DNA of 64,000 nucleotides, from assembly GCA_944472155.2 (NCBI GenBank), contig OX235273.1, positions 31,903,204 to 31,967,203 of the forward strand. The letters run 5' to 3'. Below are positions 46,151 through 57,382 of the stretch, one piece after another; position 1 is the first letter of the stretch, and every line of letters starts with the position of its first letter. Source of the DNA: Trichobilharzia szidati. Lineage: Eukaryota > Platyhelminthes > Trematoda > Strigeidida > Schistosomatidae. A program made the translations under genes and the position numbers. A model generated the notes under the pieces. It worked only from the letters and a program-made list of their open reading frames with translations, made no database searches and was not told the DNA's origin.

Positions 46151-46210
46151 CTTTTTATACTCCTCGAAGTTAACCTCGAAGTCGAGCGAACCCGTGGTCA
46201 CACTCGAAGT
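46151..46210 (-). promoter_or_regulatory. Core promoter of gene C: TATA box and three ACTTCGAG motifs
   Basis: TATAAAAAG (minus) at 46159-46151. ACTTCGAG (minus) at 46210-46203, 46182-46175 and 46170-46163. Identical layout to the promoters of A, B and D. Confidence 0.68.
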
Positions 46211-47039
46211 CAGCTGATCAGTAATCAATCAGTGGAATCAACGAGTACGCGTAATGTGAAATGGTTTGATTGACATGCTCACTCGAACGATCGACCGCTC
46301 AATCGTTTGGAAGATCGATGACTTGTTCACCAGGTGGCTGAATCGCTCGCTCGCTTGCTCGCTCACTCGCCAGCCTGGCAATTCATTTTTCCCTTTCACC
46401 TATTCACCATGTGATGAACAAATAAGTCATCTTTGTATTTGTGGCTCAGTCCGTCATTGCATCTGGTTGGTTGGTTGGTTGATTGGTTGGTTCGTACGTC
46501 CGTTGGTTGATTAGTTCTTCAGCTCGTTGGTTATTCATTTAGTTAGTGGGCCGATGCATGCGTCTTAATCCCCATTTTGGAATAGTTTCAATTGATTGAT
46601 TGACTCGCTGACTGACGTGGATAAATTGGAAAACACTTTGCATTCTGCAATTCTTAAATGCAAACTTTGCTTAGTCGCCGTCATTCGGTGGACAGAGCCA
46701 GATAGCTGGATTCTAATCTCTGTCATGTCAATCTCACCTAGGCTGACTGGCTGGCTGGCTGGCCGGATAGCTGGATACACACCATTTCGTTCTTCTCCCC
46801 AAATTCAAATGTCCTCGAAAAGATGCACACCACAACACTGCACTGCACTGCACTGTCATCAGCATCATCTCACTACTCACAGTGACCACTAGCACTGTCA
46901 CCATGCCGTCACTGCACACTGAGTAGATCAATCAGTCAACCAACTGTTGAGGATTACAAGCAACAAGCAAGATGTAATTAATCATAAGATTACTAAGCAA
47001 AAGTGTAATCATAACAACAACAGCAACAACAACAAGAGT

Positions 47040-48406
47040 AAACAGAAAGATTGAGCGAAGAAATATTTACTTTTCAATTAGATCCTCTTCTATGGCTCTA
47101 CTGTAATATATATAGCATTTTTTACAATACACAACAATTTACCAAACACGTGGCGATACGTTTGTTAACAATAATTAACCAGTGTCAAAATGTCAATGGG
47201 TAGATAATTAAGGAAGAAAATTAATACACACAATTAAAAGGTAGAAATGGATAGAATAAATTAATTTTACAAGAATAACACGTAATTAAAGATGAAGTGG
47301 TCAAAATAAAATTAAGATAATTTGGACAATTATAATGTAATTTTACAAGAATAACACGTGATTAAAGAAGAAGTCAAAATAAAAATAAAAATAATTTGGA
47401 CAATTATAATTTAATAGGGGGAGGGGGCGACGTAGACCTGTCTTGTAACGATGGCCACGGTAAGCAAAGTGGCTGTACAAATTTCTTCTGTACACATAGG
47501 CTTGGTTTCTTCTGGTGGATTCCAATTGCTTCAGCTGTCTGTAAAAGACGAAATCTTAGAGCAAAGTTAAGATTAGTTGGAATACGATAAATAATTTTAA
47601 ATGCAGTATTCACATCGACCTTGTGCTCAGTATCAACAAGGTGTGCTAAAATAGAACTACGGATAGATTTTACTTGTCCCTTGCTTAACCACGCTGGATG
47701 ATGTTCAGAAATACGACGATGAAACTGCCTAATTGTACGCCCAATGTAGCTGGCTCCGCAGCTGCAGTCAAATTGGTAGACACACATAGAAGAGGCAAAT
47801 TTAGGTAGTTTGTCCTTATTTCTCGAACATAGAATAGGGGTGGTTTTGAAGAGATAACGTACTTCTGCTGCATAATAAGCTCTTTTAACCGCATTCTTTA
47901 AGCGCTGTGTTATGATTTCACTGATGTTGTCACCGAGGAACTGCAATTTTATGAACATTGGCTTTTTTGAAACTGTAGCGATACTGACACTTTTTGGTGC
48001 TGAATTCATATTCTTCTCAATAAATTTATCTGGATAACCATTTTTTCTAAGTAATTCTTTAATAATCTTAAGCTCCTCATTGAGGCAGTCGTCTGAACAT
48101 ATTAACTCAGCTCTATGAACCAAAAACTTTACCAGGTTACGTTTATATTTCAAAGGTACAAAACTCAAAAAATGAGTGTACTGACCTGTTGTTGTAGGTT
48201 TCCTATACACACTCCTTCTTAGCGTGCCATCATCTTTCCTTGCCATGAAGACGTCTAGGAATGAGATACTGTCATTACTTTCTTTCTCCATGGTAAAGTT
48301 TATTGCTGAATGTGCCATAGAAGAGGATCTAATTGAAAAGTAAATATTTCTTCGCTCAATCTTTCTGTTTTCTCAAATGTCTAAATGGGGATATTTTCTA
48401 TATTGA
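47040..48406 (-). mobile_element. PLE, 5'-truncated, with 12-bp target duplication and inverted ends
   Basis: AACAACAAGAGT occurs at 47028-47039 and 48407-48418; the mirror site near 37310 has it once. The first 50 bases of the insert are the reverse complement of bases near 48322-48371, so the element carries terminal inverted repeats. It entered S1' after the palindrome formed. It is the best-dated insertion in the window. Confidence 0.93.
47404..48318 (-). CDS. PLE polyprotein, C-terminal part (RT thumb and GIY-YIG), open frame
   Basis: 304 codons without a stop. The start lacks the RT fingers and palm catalytic motifs. It opens with NFTMEKESNDSISFLDV, then SVYRKPTTTGQYTHFLSF, YKRNLVKFLVHRA, KLQFLGDN and the GIY-YIG core CVYQFDCSCGASYIGRTIRQ with RRISEH. 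It ends LCVQKKFVQPLCLPW plus a Pro-rich tail. The open frame over 900 bases fits its recent insertion. Without the RT palm it cannot mobilise itself. It is clearly related to, but distinct from, the element at 57.4 kb. Confidence 0.88.
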   Translation of the reverse strand: MAHSAINFTMEKESNDSISFLDVFMARKDDGTLRRSVYRKPTTTGQYTHFLSFVPLKYKRNLVKFLVHRAELICSDDCLNEELKIIKELLRKNGYPDKFIEKNMNSAPKSVSIATVSKKPMFIKLQFLGDNISEIITQRLKNAVKRAYYAAEVRYLFKTTPILCSRNKDKLPKFASSMCVYQFDCSCGASYIGRTIRQFHRRISEHHPAWLSKGQVKSIRSSILAHLVDTEHKVDVNTAFKIIYRIPTNLNFALRFRLLQTAEAIGIHQKKPSLCVQKKFVQPLCLPWPSLQDRSTSPPPPIKL

Positions 48407-48983
48407 AACAACAAGAGTGACAATGATAATATTAATACTACTACTAATAAGTGTAACTATAAAAATAGAAATCACAGTGTTGGTTTTCATATTTATTTCA
48501 ACGGTAATGTGCTAATGATGACAAGGTTGAGCATGTCAATTACATAATATTAATAAATCACTACCATTACAACTACAACTATGACTACGACTACCACTGC
48601 CACTGCCACTACTACTGCCACTGGAACAGCACAAGGCGAGACACGGAAGCCAACGTATATTTTCTTCAAGTGATCAAACAGCTATTTACATCTACCTATA
48701 CAGTTTACATTCTTTAACCAATCAATCACCGAGTGTGTGATTTTCGTTATTTATTTTCGTTGGTACTTTACAGTTTACATCAGTTTTAATTTATGTTTCC
48801 GGACTTCTAAGAGGCTGGACTCACACTCACTCACTTTGAGCCACTACTCATCAGCTTGAATTACACACTGCTGATTTTGGAGCTTAGCAAAACAGTCTCA
48901 TAAACGATCCTTCTATTCTTATCCATCACTGATAACCTCGGCTTTGAAGAAATGTGGCAGGTCATAACTTATGTAGTCATTAC

Positions 48984-49157
48984 CCTTAAGAAGTGGGGAG
49001 ATAAAACCAGATGGATATCCACAGGAATATATCGAAGATTCCAGGAAAGAATGATCCACAGGTATTGGTATGCTGCTGATGAGCATTTGATTTTCTCATG
49101 AATAGACAGAGATTCCACAATGTGCAAAAGTTGGTAGGAGAACGGGCTTGCAGTGCG
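48984..49157 (-). CDS. Mirror copy of the 174-bp exon of the unidentified S1 gene
   Basis: Reverse-complement counterpart of 36504-36677, with the same acceptor (CATCTGTGCACAG) and donor (GTAATG). The frame is intact, with one synonymous Leu codon change. The PLE at 47040-48406 lies downstream in the direction of transcription and could cut this copy off from later exons. Confidence 0.48.
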
Positions 49158-49865
49158 CTGTGCACAGATGCTCGCATTTGTTTATTCATTATCCACCGCA
49201 TATTTACAATGTATACGAATAGACAAAACATACCAAGCGGTAGCTAAGTAAAAGGATTTAGTTTAGACAATTGGTCTCGACTCCCAGACTGCACTCTAGA
49301 TTGACAGTATTTGACTTTTAGACTATTAAGGAGTGATACTCAGAATGACGGTCGACTTTTTATGGAGTTGTGAAGAAACCAATGAGCATTAATGAAAGAC
49401 GGTCACCTGAACGTGCTTTCAATTGTATGTCTGTTTCTAAAAACTTGAGTCTTTTCCCGGATTTCGTTGATATATGAATGACTACTTGACAATTGTCATA
49501 CGGAGTTTATGGGTATGTTATATCGGTTCTTGTATCGTGCAAATGTAGGGAAATAGTTCTAGGGATTTAGTCTTAGACATGAAACAATCTCCTATGTGTA
49601 TGATATTGTGTATAGCCAATGGTTCCTTGACAATATAATTCAGCAATTTCCACTGTATTAGAGAACAAAAGGCGATATCCGCTTATTGTAACTGAGACAA
49701 CTGATATGAGTTAGTAGAACTGTCTTCGCATTTACATGGGTAGGTTCAATCCACAAATCGAAAATTACTAGAAACATGCATAACTGAGACAGATCACGTG
49801 CACATCAAATAATCGAAAGAAGGGAAAGAAAGAGATGTGAATGTCAATACAGACTAATAACTTAC

Positions 49866-49987
49866 CCGGACGGTTAGCCGGTAGAGTCTGGTTCTCATAT
49901 AAGAGAAGATGAGTGATTCACTTTCCTTGTGGTCATTAACACACATGGGATATGCAATAATACGGATGTGAGTTGTAACTATGTAGA
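49866..49987 (-). CDS. Mirror copy of the 122-bp exon of the unidentified S1 gene
   Basis: Reverse-complement counterpart of 35664-35785; the translated frame is identical, and both splice sites are intact. Two identical copies in opposite orientation mean that, if transcribed, the locus makes the same RNA segment from both strands of the region. Confidence 0.48.
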
Positions 49988-50049
49988 CTGGAAATGAAAA
50001 CAACAACATCTGTGAGCTGTCGATAATACCTAAGTCACGTCTCATAATC

Positions 50050-53000
50050 TAACCGTCAAACCTGGTTCAATGACCATTCACTGTTTAGATTACAGTAACT
50101 ATATTGACTTAAACATCTAGATCGTCACTAGAGGTTATCAACCTGCGACGTTCTCCAGTAGCACCATCTATTCATAGTCAGCCAGCACATGTTGCAAGGT
50201 GCCACTTCATATTCCAAATAAACGTATCTAATATGGAATATCATGATAAGAGTAACTGAGTGGGATTCATTGTACCTGAACATTAGGTGCAGAGGTTCCA
50301 AAAATAGATTATGTTACAACATCTGTGGCGTTGAATGGGTGACAAAAATCGATAGTTCATAGTTTGATTCAAATTATTCCGATTTCATTAGGTGACTTGT
50401 TTCTTCTCGACTATTCTCCCTTAATTATTGTAGGTCAATTAAGATGGAAGATGTTTGGTGGACGAAAGGTTTAGCTGTTTCTAGGGGAGTGTATCACAAT
50501 CATTTGGCTTCTTTTTAGTTCAAATATCCAATGCCTAATTTAGAATGTCCCTGAAGGCTAACTTATCCTCTAAACATGGTGAATAGAAAAGCCAACACAA
50601 AACGTTAGAAATTGAAACAATCCATTACTCGTATACATTAGTAATTAGAAGTCACTCACAAAGTTAATCACTGGAATATACATATACCTAAAACGTAATG
50701 TATTGAGTTCTGAAGATTATGCAAGAGAATTCAGAGAAAATGTTGTTCTTATCAACTAAGTCCTGTTCATTTGATTCACTCAAGTATTATTGTACTAGAA
50801 CATTTGAACTAGGGATTATTTCCGTTTTTTTATTGTATAATACAATGTTACAGTCAATCGATTCGGTTATGTATACGCCTAAAACTGACGATTCCTTAGT
50901 TTATAGCCACTGATATCATAGTGAGAAGGATACTTACCCCTTCTAGACATTTGGGGAACAAGATCAAATTACACTTCATGCCTTATTTTAATTCCACGTA
51001 ATAGTAATGAAATGAAATGTGATAAAATATTTTTGTTTGTACTTACACTGAAGGACATTTAGGTAGAAGAGCACGAGGTGTTAAAGAGAATCACATCTTT
51101 GTAAGCTGGCACAGAAGTACCGGAAAGGCTTTCTGTGAGGAGATGAATTTGAACCTATATACTCAGTGGAATAATGCACATATGTTCACCACTAGGCGAA
51201 TTCTCGGCGGATTGGAATGCTTTGAAATACTGCTAGCCTGTTCATCAGAAGTAGGATAGTATTTTCCGAATCGAAAATTACTCCTAATCTCATGTAACTG
51301 CATAGTTCAGTGATGTGATGGATGGCATACACGCTGTTCATGCATATGACGTTAAACGCACCTCTAGCTCCGCGTTATCTTGTAGGAACGAGTTATTTTC
51401 CCCTAGAAACAAATGAATCATCTTAAACCTGGGTGTAGTATTCTCAACTATCCTGAGTAACGGTTAGGTTTCAATGATTTTGCTGTGAGGAGGACTTGAC
51501 TAATTAATCTTCGTAACTACTTTGTTCTGTGGGAAACAAATGACTGAAATCGATCTTGTACAGCATTTGAAAGTGAAACAAATCAAAGATGTTCTGACAG
51601 TTACGAGATTGGTCCCTGTCTAGTCTAAACTGTTAGCATAAAAAATACATAAGAGTTAAAATCAACTGGCGAATAATTGCTCCTAAAGAAAATTAAGTCG
51701 ATTAAGAAATACGAGGCTGAGCAGTTGGTAATGCAGGAAAGAACATAAAGAAATACGAAATGGAGGAAAAATATGCATACATGTGTTGTCTATGTAAAGT
51801 GTTAAATGAATTACAGAAATTGACATGTACCTATCACATTATTCGAATAATAGTACAGATAATTTACAAACTGAGCGGCATTCCCCTCTCAAGACAGTGA
51901 TATTACATGCCTGTAAACCTAAGTGCCATATATCTACTAATATGTCAATAAAATTGCATCGATACACAGAACATAAAACCAAATGATTCGTCAGTGAAAG
52001 GAAGAAGAATCATGAAGACAGTGGCGGATATTCCGTATAAAATATAATAGGGGAAAGCAAAATATATCCAGAAAAACATACATAAAACAAAATCAACATA
52101 ATATGACAATCTACAAATAGAGCAGAAACTAAAAAATTATATATGTTAAATTACAAAGAAGAAGGAAAAATCAATGAGACAGCGAATGATCGTTTGAGTG
52201 AGCATGTCAAAACGATCATGACTGAAGATAGTTGTAAGGACTATTAATATTAATTTTATAATTACTGCAATTTTTGTAAGTATAGTGGTGGCGGTGGCAG
52301 TGGCGGTGACGGTGGCTGTGGCGTGCGATATTTGCATTGCGAATACAACCCATCATATTCATTTTCCTCATGTGCCATTGACTGAGCCAATCTATCTACG
52401 ACGAATTGACTAGGTTTCGTAGAATGAATCCTGAATGGCACGACCTCGAATCACTCACTCACTAACTTGCTTACTTACTGTGGGGTGCCAGGCATTGATT
52501 AGACAGCAGCAATACTATACTACATTAACATGACAGAACGAAACCATCCTTGTATAAATGCAGCTGCAGCAGAAGAATGTATGATGTTTCGATTTTATTC
52601 ATCCAGGAAGCATTTCACCCATTGCGTCAATCAAACAACCAATCAGTCAATCAATAAATTCAACTGTTCTTCCTTTTACTCACTCATCATCTTCATACAT
52701 TATCTTCTGAAATATTTCTTCACATCGATGTGACTCTTCATTGATGCATAACTACGATGAATTCAAGAGAGAGAGAGGGAGGAAGAGAGGAGGAGACAGA
52801 GTTTGAAACAGAGACAGAGAATAGGAAGGATGTGGTGAGTGTGTGAATAGCTTGTGGATGAATGTGAGGTGTAGGGAGGAAGCGATAGAGCAGTCAATCC
52901 GTGTGTGTGTGTGTGTGAATGTGAGATTGATTCACAGATCTGGAATGCATCCAATTTATACTAGAATTAATAAGACTGTCTGTTCCCAGATTTCGCTGAG

Positions 53001-53500
53001 AATTTTCACACAGCGAGCTAGCTAGCTATCTCACTTTGTCCACCGAATGACGGCGACTAAGCAAAGTTTGCATTTAGGAATTGCAGAATGCAAAGTGTTT
53101 TCCAATTTATCCACGTCAGTCAGCGAGTCAATCAATCAATTGAAACTATTCCAAAATGGGGATTAAGACGCATGCATCGGCCCACTAACTAAATGAATAA
53201 CCAACGAGCTGAAGAACTAATCAACCAACGGACGTACGAACCAACCAATCAACCAACCAACCAACCAGATGCAATGACGGACTGAGCCACAAATACAAAG
53301 ATGACTTATTTGTTCATCACATGGTGAATAGGTGAAAGGGAAAAATGAATTGCCAGGCTGGCGAGTGAGCGAGCAAGCGAGCGAGCGATTCAGCCACCTG
53401 GTGAACAAGTCATCGATCTTCCAAACGATTGAGCGGTCGATCGTTCGAGTGAGCATGTCAATCAAACCATTTCACATTACGCGTACTCGTTGATTCCACT
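50050..53500. other. Remainder of spacer S1', mirror of 32100-35600
   Basis: High-similarity inverted copy with no independent gene call. Small frames (50719-50913, 52146-52337, 52530-52733) are mirrored in S1 but have no recognisable domain. A (GT)n tract lies near 52902-52918. Low-complexity CTCG/GGTT DNA flanks gene D. Confidence 0.6.
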
Positions 53501-53520
53501 GATTGATTACTGATCAGCTG

Positions 53521-53580
53521 ACTTCGAGTGTGACCACGGGTTCGCTCGACTTCGAGGTTAACTTCGAGGAGTATAAAAAG
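53521..53580 (+). promoter_or_regulatory. Core promoter of gene D: TATA box and three ACTTCGAG motifs
   Basis: ACTTCGAG at 53521-53528, 53549-53556 and 53561-53568; TATAAAAAG at 53572-53580; ATG at 53626. Confidence 0.68.
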
Positions 53581-53625
53581 CACGGTGTATGTGAGTAGGT
53601 AGCTTCAAGTTGACAGTAAACGACA

Positions 53626-54219
53626 ATGCAGATGTTCACTGTATGTTGGAATACTCTGGTTGTATAACATTGCATGCCTTCCTTCCCGATGGGCATTTTC
53701 ATTTCAGCTCGTCTTAGTTGTACTCGTTGCATCACTGGGATTCGAAATGGGAGGTAAGTCTTCCTCCTGCGTCTCCTCCTCCTCATCCTGCTCCTGCTCC
53801 TCTTCCTACTCCACGTCATCATCAACATCATCATGATCATGATCACTCGTTGACATAAGAAAAGAGATAGACAATGCAGACAGACAAATAACACATTCAC
53901 TCAGTAGAAATGATGTCATTACATGCTACCTTAGTTGATGAAACAATGAATGAAGGAGTGACTGAGTTGGTGATAGAGTGAGTCAGTGGGTCAGTGAGTG
54001 AGTGGGTGGGTGAGTGAATGTATGAAGCAAGTAATGGCTGAGTATTAAATTGTGGTGTTTTGTTGTTTTGTGATTTCAGTTATTGCAGGTCCAGTTCCAG
54101 AACCAGCAGCAGCAGCAAACAGTGGTTGTGCTGGCTGTCCTGGTGGATGCCCTAAATGCCGTGGATGCCGAGGTGGAAATTGTCCAGGAGGCTGCTGTAA
54201 AGGCTGCCGAAGACATTAA
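53626..54219 (+). CDS. Gene D: small secreted Cys/Gly-rich protein, short form (66 aa)
   Basis: Exons: 53626-53640, 53708-53753 and 54080-54219 (15, 46 and 140 bp). Introns are GT-AG (67 and 326 bp); the second is shorter than in B because tandem GTGA-type repeats are missing. It has the same signal peptide and GPVPEP-Ala segment. The Cys domain goes directly from CPKC to RGCRGGNC, lacking seven codons with three Cys, leaving nine. An odd Cys number might allow dimerisation, or the lost loop may not matter. D is the mirror partner of A, which has the same short exon. Confidence 0.78.
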
Positions 54220-54364
54220 ACATTAAATCAGGAGACAATAATTAATTAAATAGAACACCCCATTACTCATGCAAGCTTTCCAACGTGAAGAAAACGCTGT
54301 CATCATTGATTTGAAGACGGTGGACAATGTGTACTTTTAGATATCCTCTGTACAACTTACTAAT

Positions 54365-54370
54365 AATAAA
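54365..54370 (+). terminator. Poly(A) signal of gene D
   Basis: AATAAA, 146 bases after the stop codon, equivalent to the signals of the other copies. Confidence 0.7.
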
Positions 54371-54399
54371 TACACTTGCACTATCCAAATCACACCTTT

Positions 54400-55360
54400 C
54401 AGACTTCTTCTTTTTCAGTCAATTGTCTGTCAATCAGCGAACCTCTGATTCTCCCATCCCCTACCGCTCACCGAAATTAGCATTGAACCATTTTGTGTAA
54501 ATTCCTCTGTGTTTCAACCAGATACTTCGTTGCTTCATCGGTTGGTCATTTAGTCAGTGAGACAGTTTGTCAGGCTGTTGGTCAGTCGAGTAGGCGGGCA
54601 GTCAGCCAGTGTGAGAGAGAGGAAGCCAGTAAGTGGCTAAGTAAGGGAGGGAGGGAGTGAGTAAGTAAATGAGTGAGTGAGTCATGGAGGGAGTTGGTCA
54701 GCTAGGCAGTGAATGATGCTGCGTGTTGATTTCTGCCAGTTGAATTGAGGCGTAAATCTCTGCTGAATGGAATTTAAAGTATACGAAAATATGATTGAGA
54801 TATTCGGCCAAATAAACCAGCATCCATCCAAATGGTCAGTCAGCCATTCAGTAGTCAGGCAGGCGGTCAGTCAGTCAGTAAGCACGTAAGCACGTAATCA
54901 AGTCAGAAAGAAAGTAATTGAGTAAGCCAGCCAGCCAGCAAGCAAGTGATTATGCAAGTAGCTACGTAATGAAATGTCCAGATTTTTAATAGAGCACTTA
55001 TTTCACTGAGTAATGACTGCGTGAATTAGGTTGGTGCCTGTTTAGTTGAAGACGTCTTCAGCGAGTGATTTTCACGGGCAGTCAGACAGTTTGAGAGACA
55101 AATATCAGTAAGTGGCTATGTAAGGGAGGGACTGAGTAAGTAAATGAATGAGTAAGTGAGTGAGAATATCAAGGTGGGATTTTGTCAGCCAGGCAGTGAA
55201 GAGAGATTGTATGTGGGTGAAATTAGTCGTGCGATAGGTAAGTACTGAGCGAAATTCACGCCAGAGAACGGGAATTCGTGAAATACAACTACCTTTTAAA
55301 TACAATTTTCATTCATTCATTCAAAAATTTTAATAAGAACAATAATGATAATAATCAGAC
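54400..55360. repeat. 3' flank of gene D, four-base periodic repeat DNA
   Basis: Direct counterpart of 39100-40103 and inverse of 62480-63440. Many GTCA/GTGA periodic runs; no gene. Confidence 0.65.
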
Positions 55361-55539
55361 AGCAGGCCTGGTAATAATGCGTTAATTAATTAATTAATCA
55401 GTTGATTAATCAATGAAGAGTACTAGAATTAGACATTTTCACCTCAATACGAAGAAGAGAGTCACAGAGGAGAGAGAGACGGGCAGCAAAACAAGTGTAC
55501 TGGTAAATAATTCCCCAAATATTGGGACCACAGCAATCA

Positions 55540-56583
55540 TCACTGAACATTGGATGCGTACAGGTGGCATGGTAGAGTGTTCATGAGTAGGATGGGACCC
55601 AAATATAGTAGGAAAAGTCTACACTCAGTTGCTTTCCATTGGCTAAGGTCATCTAATGACCGACATTTCCTCTGAAAATCAGAAGGAATGTGTTTCCTAC
55701 TTACTTGCAGTCCGTTATTAATATCTGCAATAATCTTACTATCCATTTGCTTCTCTCGCCGTGCTGCAAGACCCTGCCAAAGGAACACCAACTTCTTAAC
55801 AACACCAAGGTATATTAGATGCATTGGCTCCAAGGGAAACGATTTTACCATGTCAAGTGGCAATTCCTCAAGGCAGCTTCTGTCCCCATAGTAACTTGCT
55901 TGAACTTGACCACGGAATGTCCTATCATTTCTAAGTGTCTGGTTCCCATTAGGAAATGTCATCCTACCCTCCAAGCGACAACCTATAACTTCACATTTAT
56001 CACAACCTGTTTTTCCATTGTGACCGACGGTTTGTTTTACCTTAGAACGAGCAGGCGTGTCACATATAAATGCTAGAACACTTACAGTCACACTCCTACC
56101 CCACTTCTCAACATATAGACCGTTTTTATAAAGATCTTTCAATTCAACTAATAGGTTCATAGAAACCTCATTGAAGTTGTTCGGTTTTCTCAAACCGCCA
56201 TGTATGCCAATTAAGAAAACGTCACTGACGTATGGAGTTGTGATGCGACCTAGGAATGGCCATAATTGCTGCTAAGAACTGTTCGATATAGATAAACCGT
56301 CATAGTTGATTTGCAAGCCAATATGTTGAAAAGTACCGTAGGCAACCCAACTATCTAGATAACGCTGTAGATTTTCCTTCAGTCCAATGTGATAGGAAAC
56401 ACCTTGTCCAAGAAATCTGGGTACACACATGCAGCTGTCTTTTAGCAAACCTCTTATGGTTGTTGGTACATGTGGATTAAATTTACGCATACAGTTCAAG
56501 ATATCTTGCGCAACAGCCCCTGTTACATTGTTCCTAAGGAACAATTCCATAATTGACTTTCTGACCAGCTCTTTTTGTGTCAT
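55540..56583 (-). pseudogene. CACTA transposase (copy in D-E spacer)
   Basis: The frame runs from MTQKELVRKSIMELFLRNN, through the TAG at 56272, to a stop at 55540. After the TAG: GLRKPNNFNEVSMNLLVELK, KTGCDKCEVIGCRLEGRMTFPNGNQ, FRGQVQASYYGD, the conserved FPLEPMHLIYLGVVKKLVFLW, and then WKATECRLFLLYLGPILL. The MH..LGV and W(K)ATE.R.FLLY.GP pair is characteristic of CACTA (tnp2-like) transposases. The far C-terminus is lost. The shared TAG suggests a long-dead lineage or a position normally spliced out. Confidence 0.75.
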
Positions 56584-56587
56584 CTTT

Positions 56588-57151
56588 TCAGGAACAACCT
56601 GAAGTTCTATTAAAATTAATTACTACATAATAATAAATGTTACGGTTCTCTTCAATTTGTGAAACAACAGCGGCGGTCTCACTAGTACTAGGTATACCCA
56701 CTGTTCCCTGTACAGTTGAACTTGAAGGCAAAGTTACTTTATTATCCCTTGTCACCTCTTCTCTAGATAAGCAGTAACGTTTCCAGAAGTCCCAGTCACT
56801 AAATGCTGCATCACGTAACCGTTTTTGACGGCGATAAAATGTGGAGTAGCTGTATCCAAGGTATTCATGCAGTTTACCAGAAGATATTCCTCTCTTACGA
56901 CTTGTTGCAGAATGCTGAATACCCGTATCTAACACATTATCTGAGTTGTTTTCCTTATAATAGAAATGGACAAATAGACACCCAAAATCTAACTCACCTG
57001 CATGATTTATAAATCCTGTAAGGATGGTCTCTGTATGTAAGGAGTACTGCTTATATACCTCTAGGCAAACATCCGTTTTCTCACAGGAAGTATATGTTCT
57101 CGTCGGGGAATCAACACAATCACCCCCACCTTGTTTCGTTTGGATTCCCAA
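56588..57151 (-). pseudogene. N-terminal ORF of the CACTA-like element (D-E spacer)
   Basis: 187 codons, closely matching 41355-40738 after an 18-codon gap near the N-terminus. It contains RKRGISSGKLHEYLGYSYS and DWDFWKRYCLSREEV. Function unknown; possibly a DNA-binding partner or the first exon of the transposase. Confidence 0.6.
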
Positions 57152-57382
57152 GGTTTTAATATGTGACCTCGTAAAGAGTGCTCAACAATCGAAAAAATTT
57201 ACACTTCACTTATGACAAGTATCCTTTTTCATCTAAGGGATTTCAGTTTTCATTCCCCCTTTGTTTCGGTTTTCCATTTTTGACCTCATTTTTATTGAGC
57301 TGTTATCAAATTTCGGAACGACGCACTAAAAAATTTTTTTCCCATAGCTGGTCGAATACATCCTCTTCGCCCAGTCCTGGAT

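Larger units (their letters stand above)
44480..55100. repeat. Giant palindrome, right arm (gene C, spacer S1', gene D)
   Basis: Reverse complement of 30395-39840. It is longer by about 1.37 kb because of the PLE at 47040-48406. C corresponds to B and D to A; D and A share the short exon 3, and C and B the long one, which confirms the mirror pairing. Within S1' the frames at 52337, 50719, 50045 and 49231 mirror those at 33313, 34932, 35606 and 36430. Confidence 0.88.
55361..57250 (-). mobile_element. CACTA/EnSpm-like DNA transposon, most complete copy
   Basis: It includes two minus-strand transposon ORFs, 57151-56588 and 56583-55540, the second with one in-frame TAG. It is the longest of three related copies; the others are 40104-41470 and 61648-62480. 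Terminal inverted repeats starting CACTA were looked for; a CACTAAAAA lies at about 57331 and 43651, but the matching far end was not found, so the boundaries are uncertain. Confidence 0.75.
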
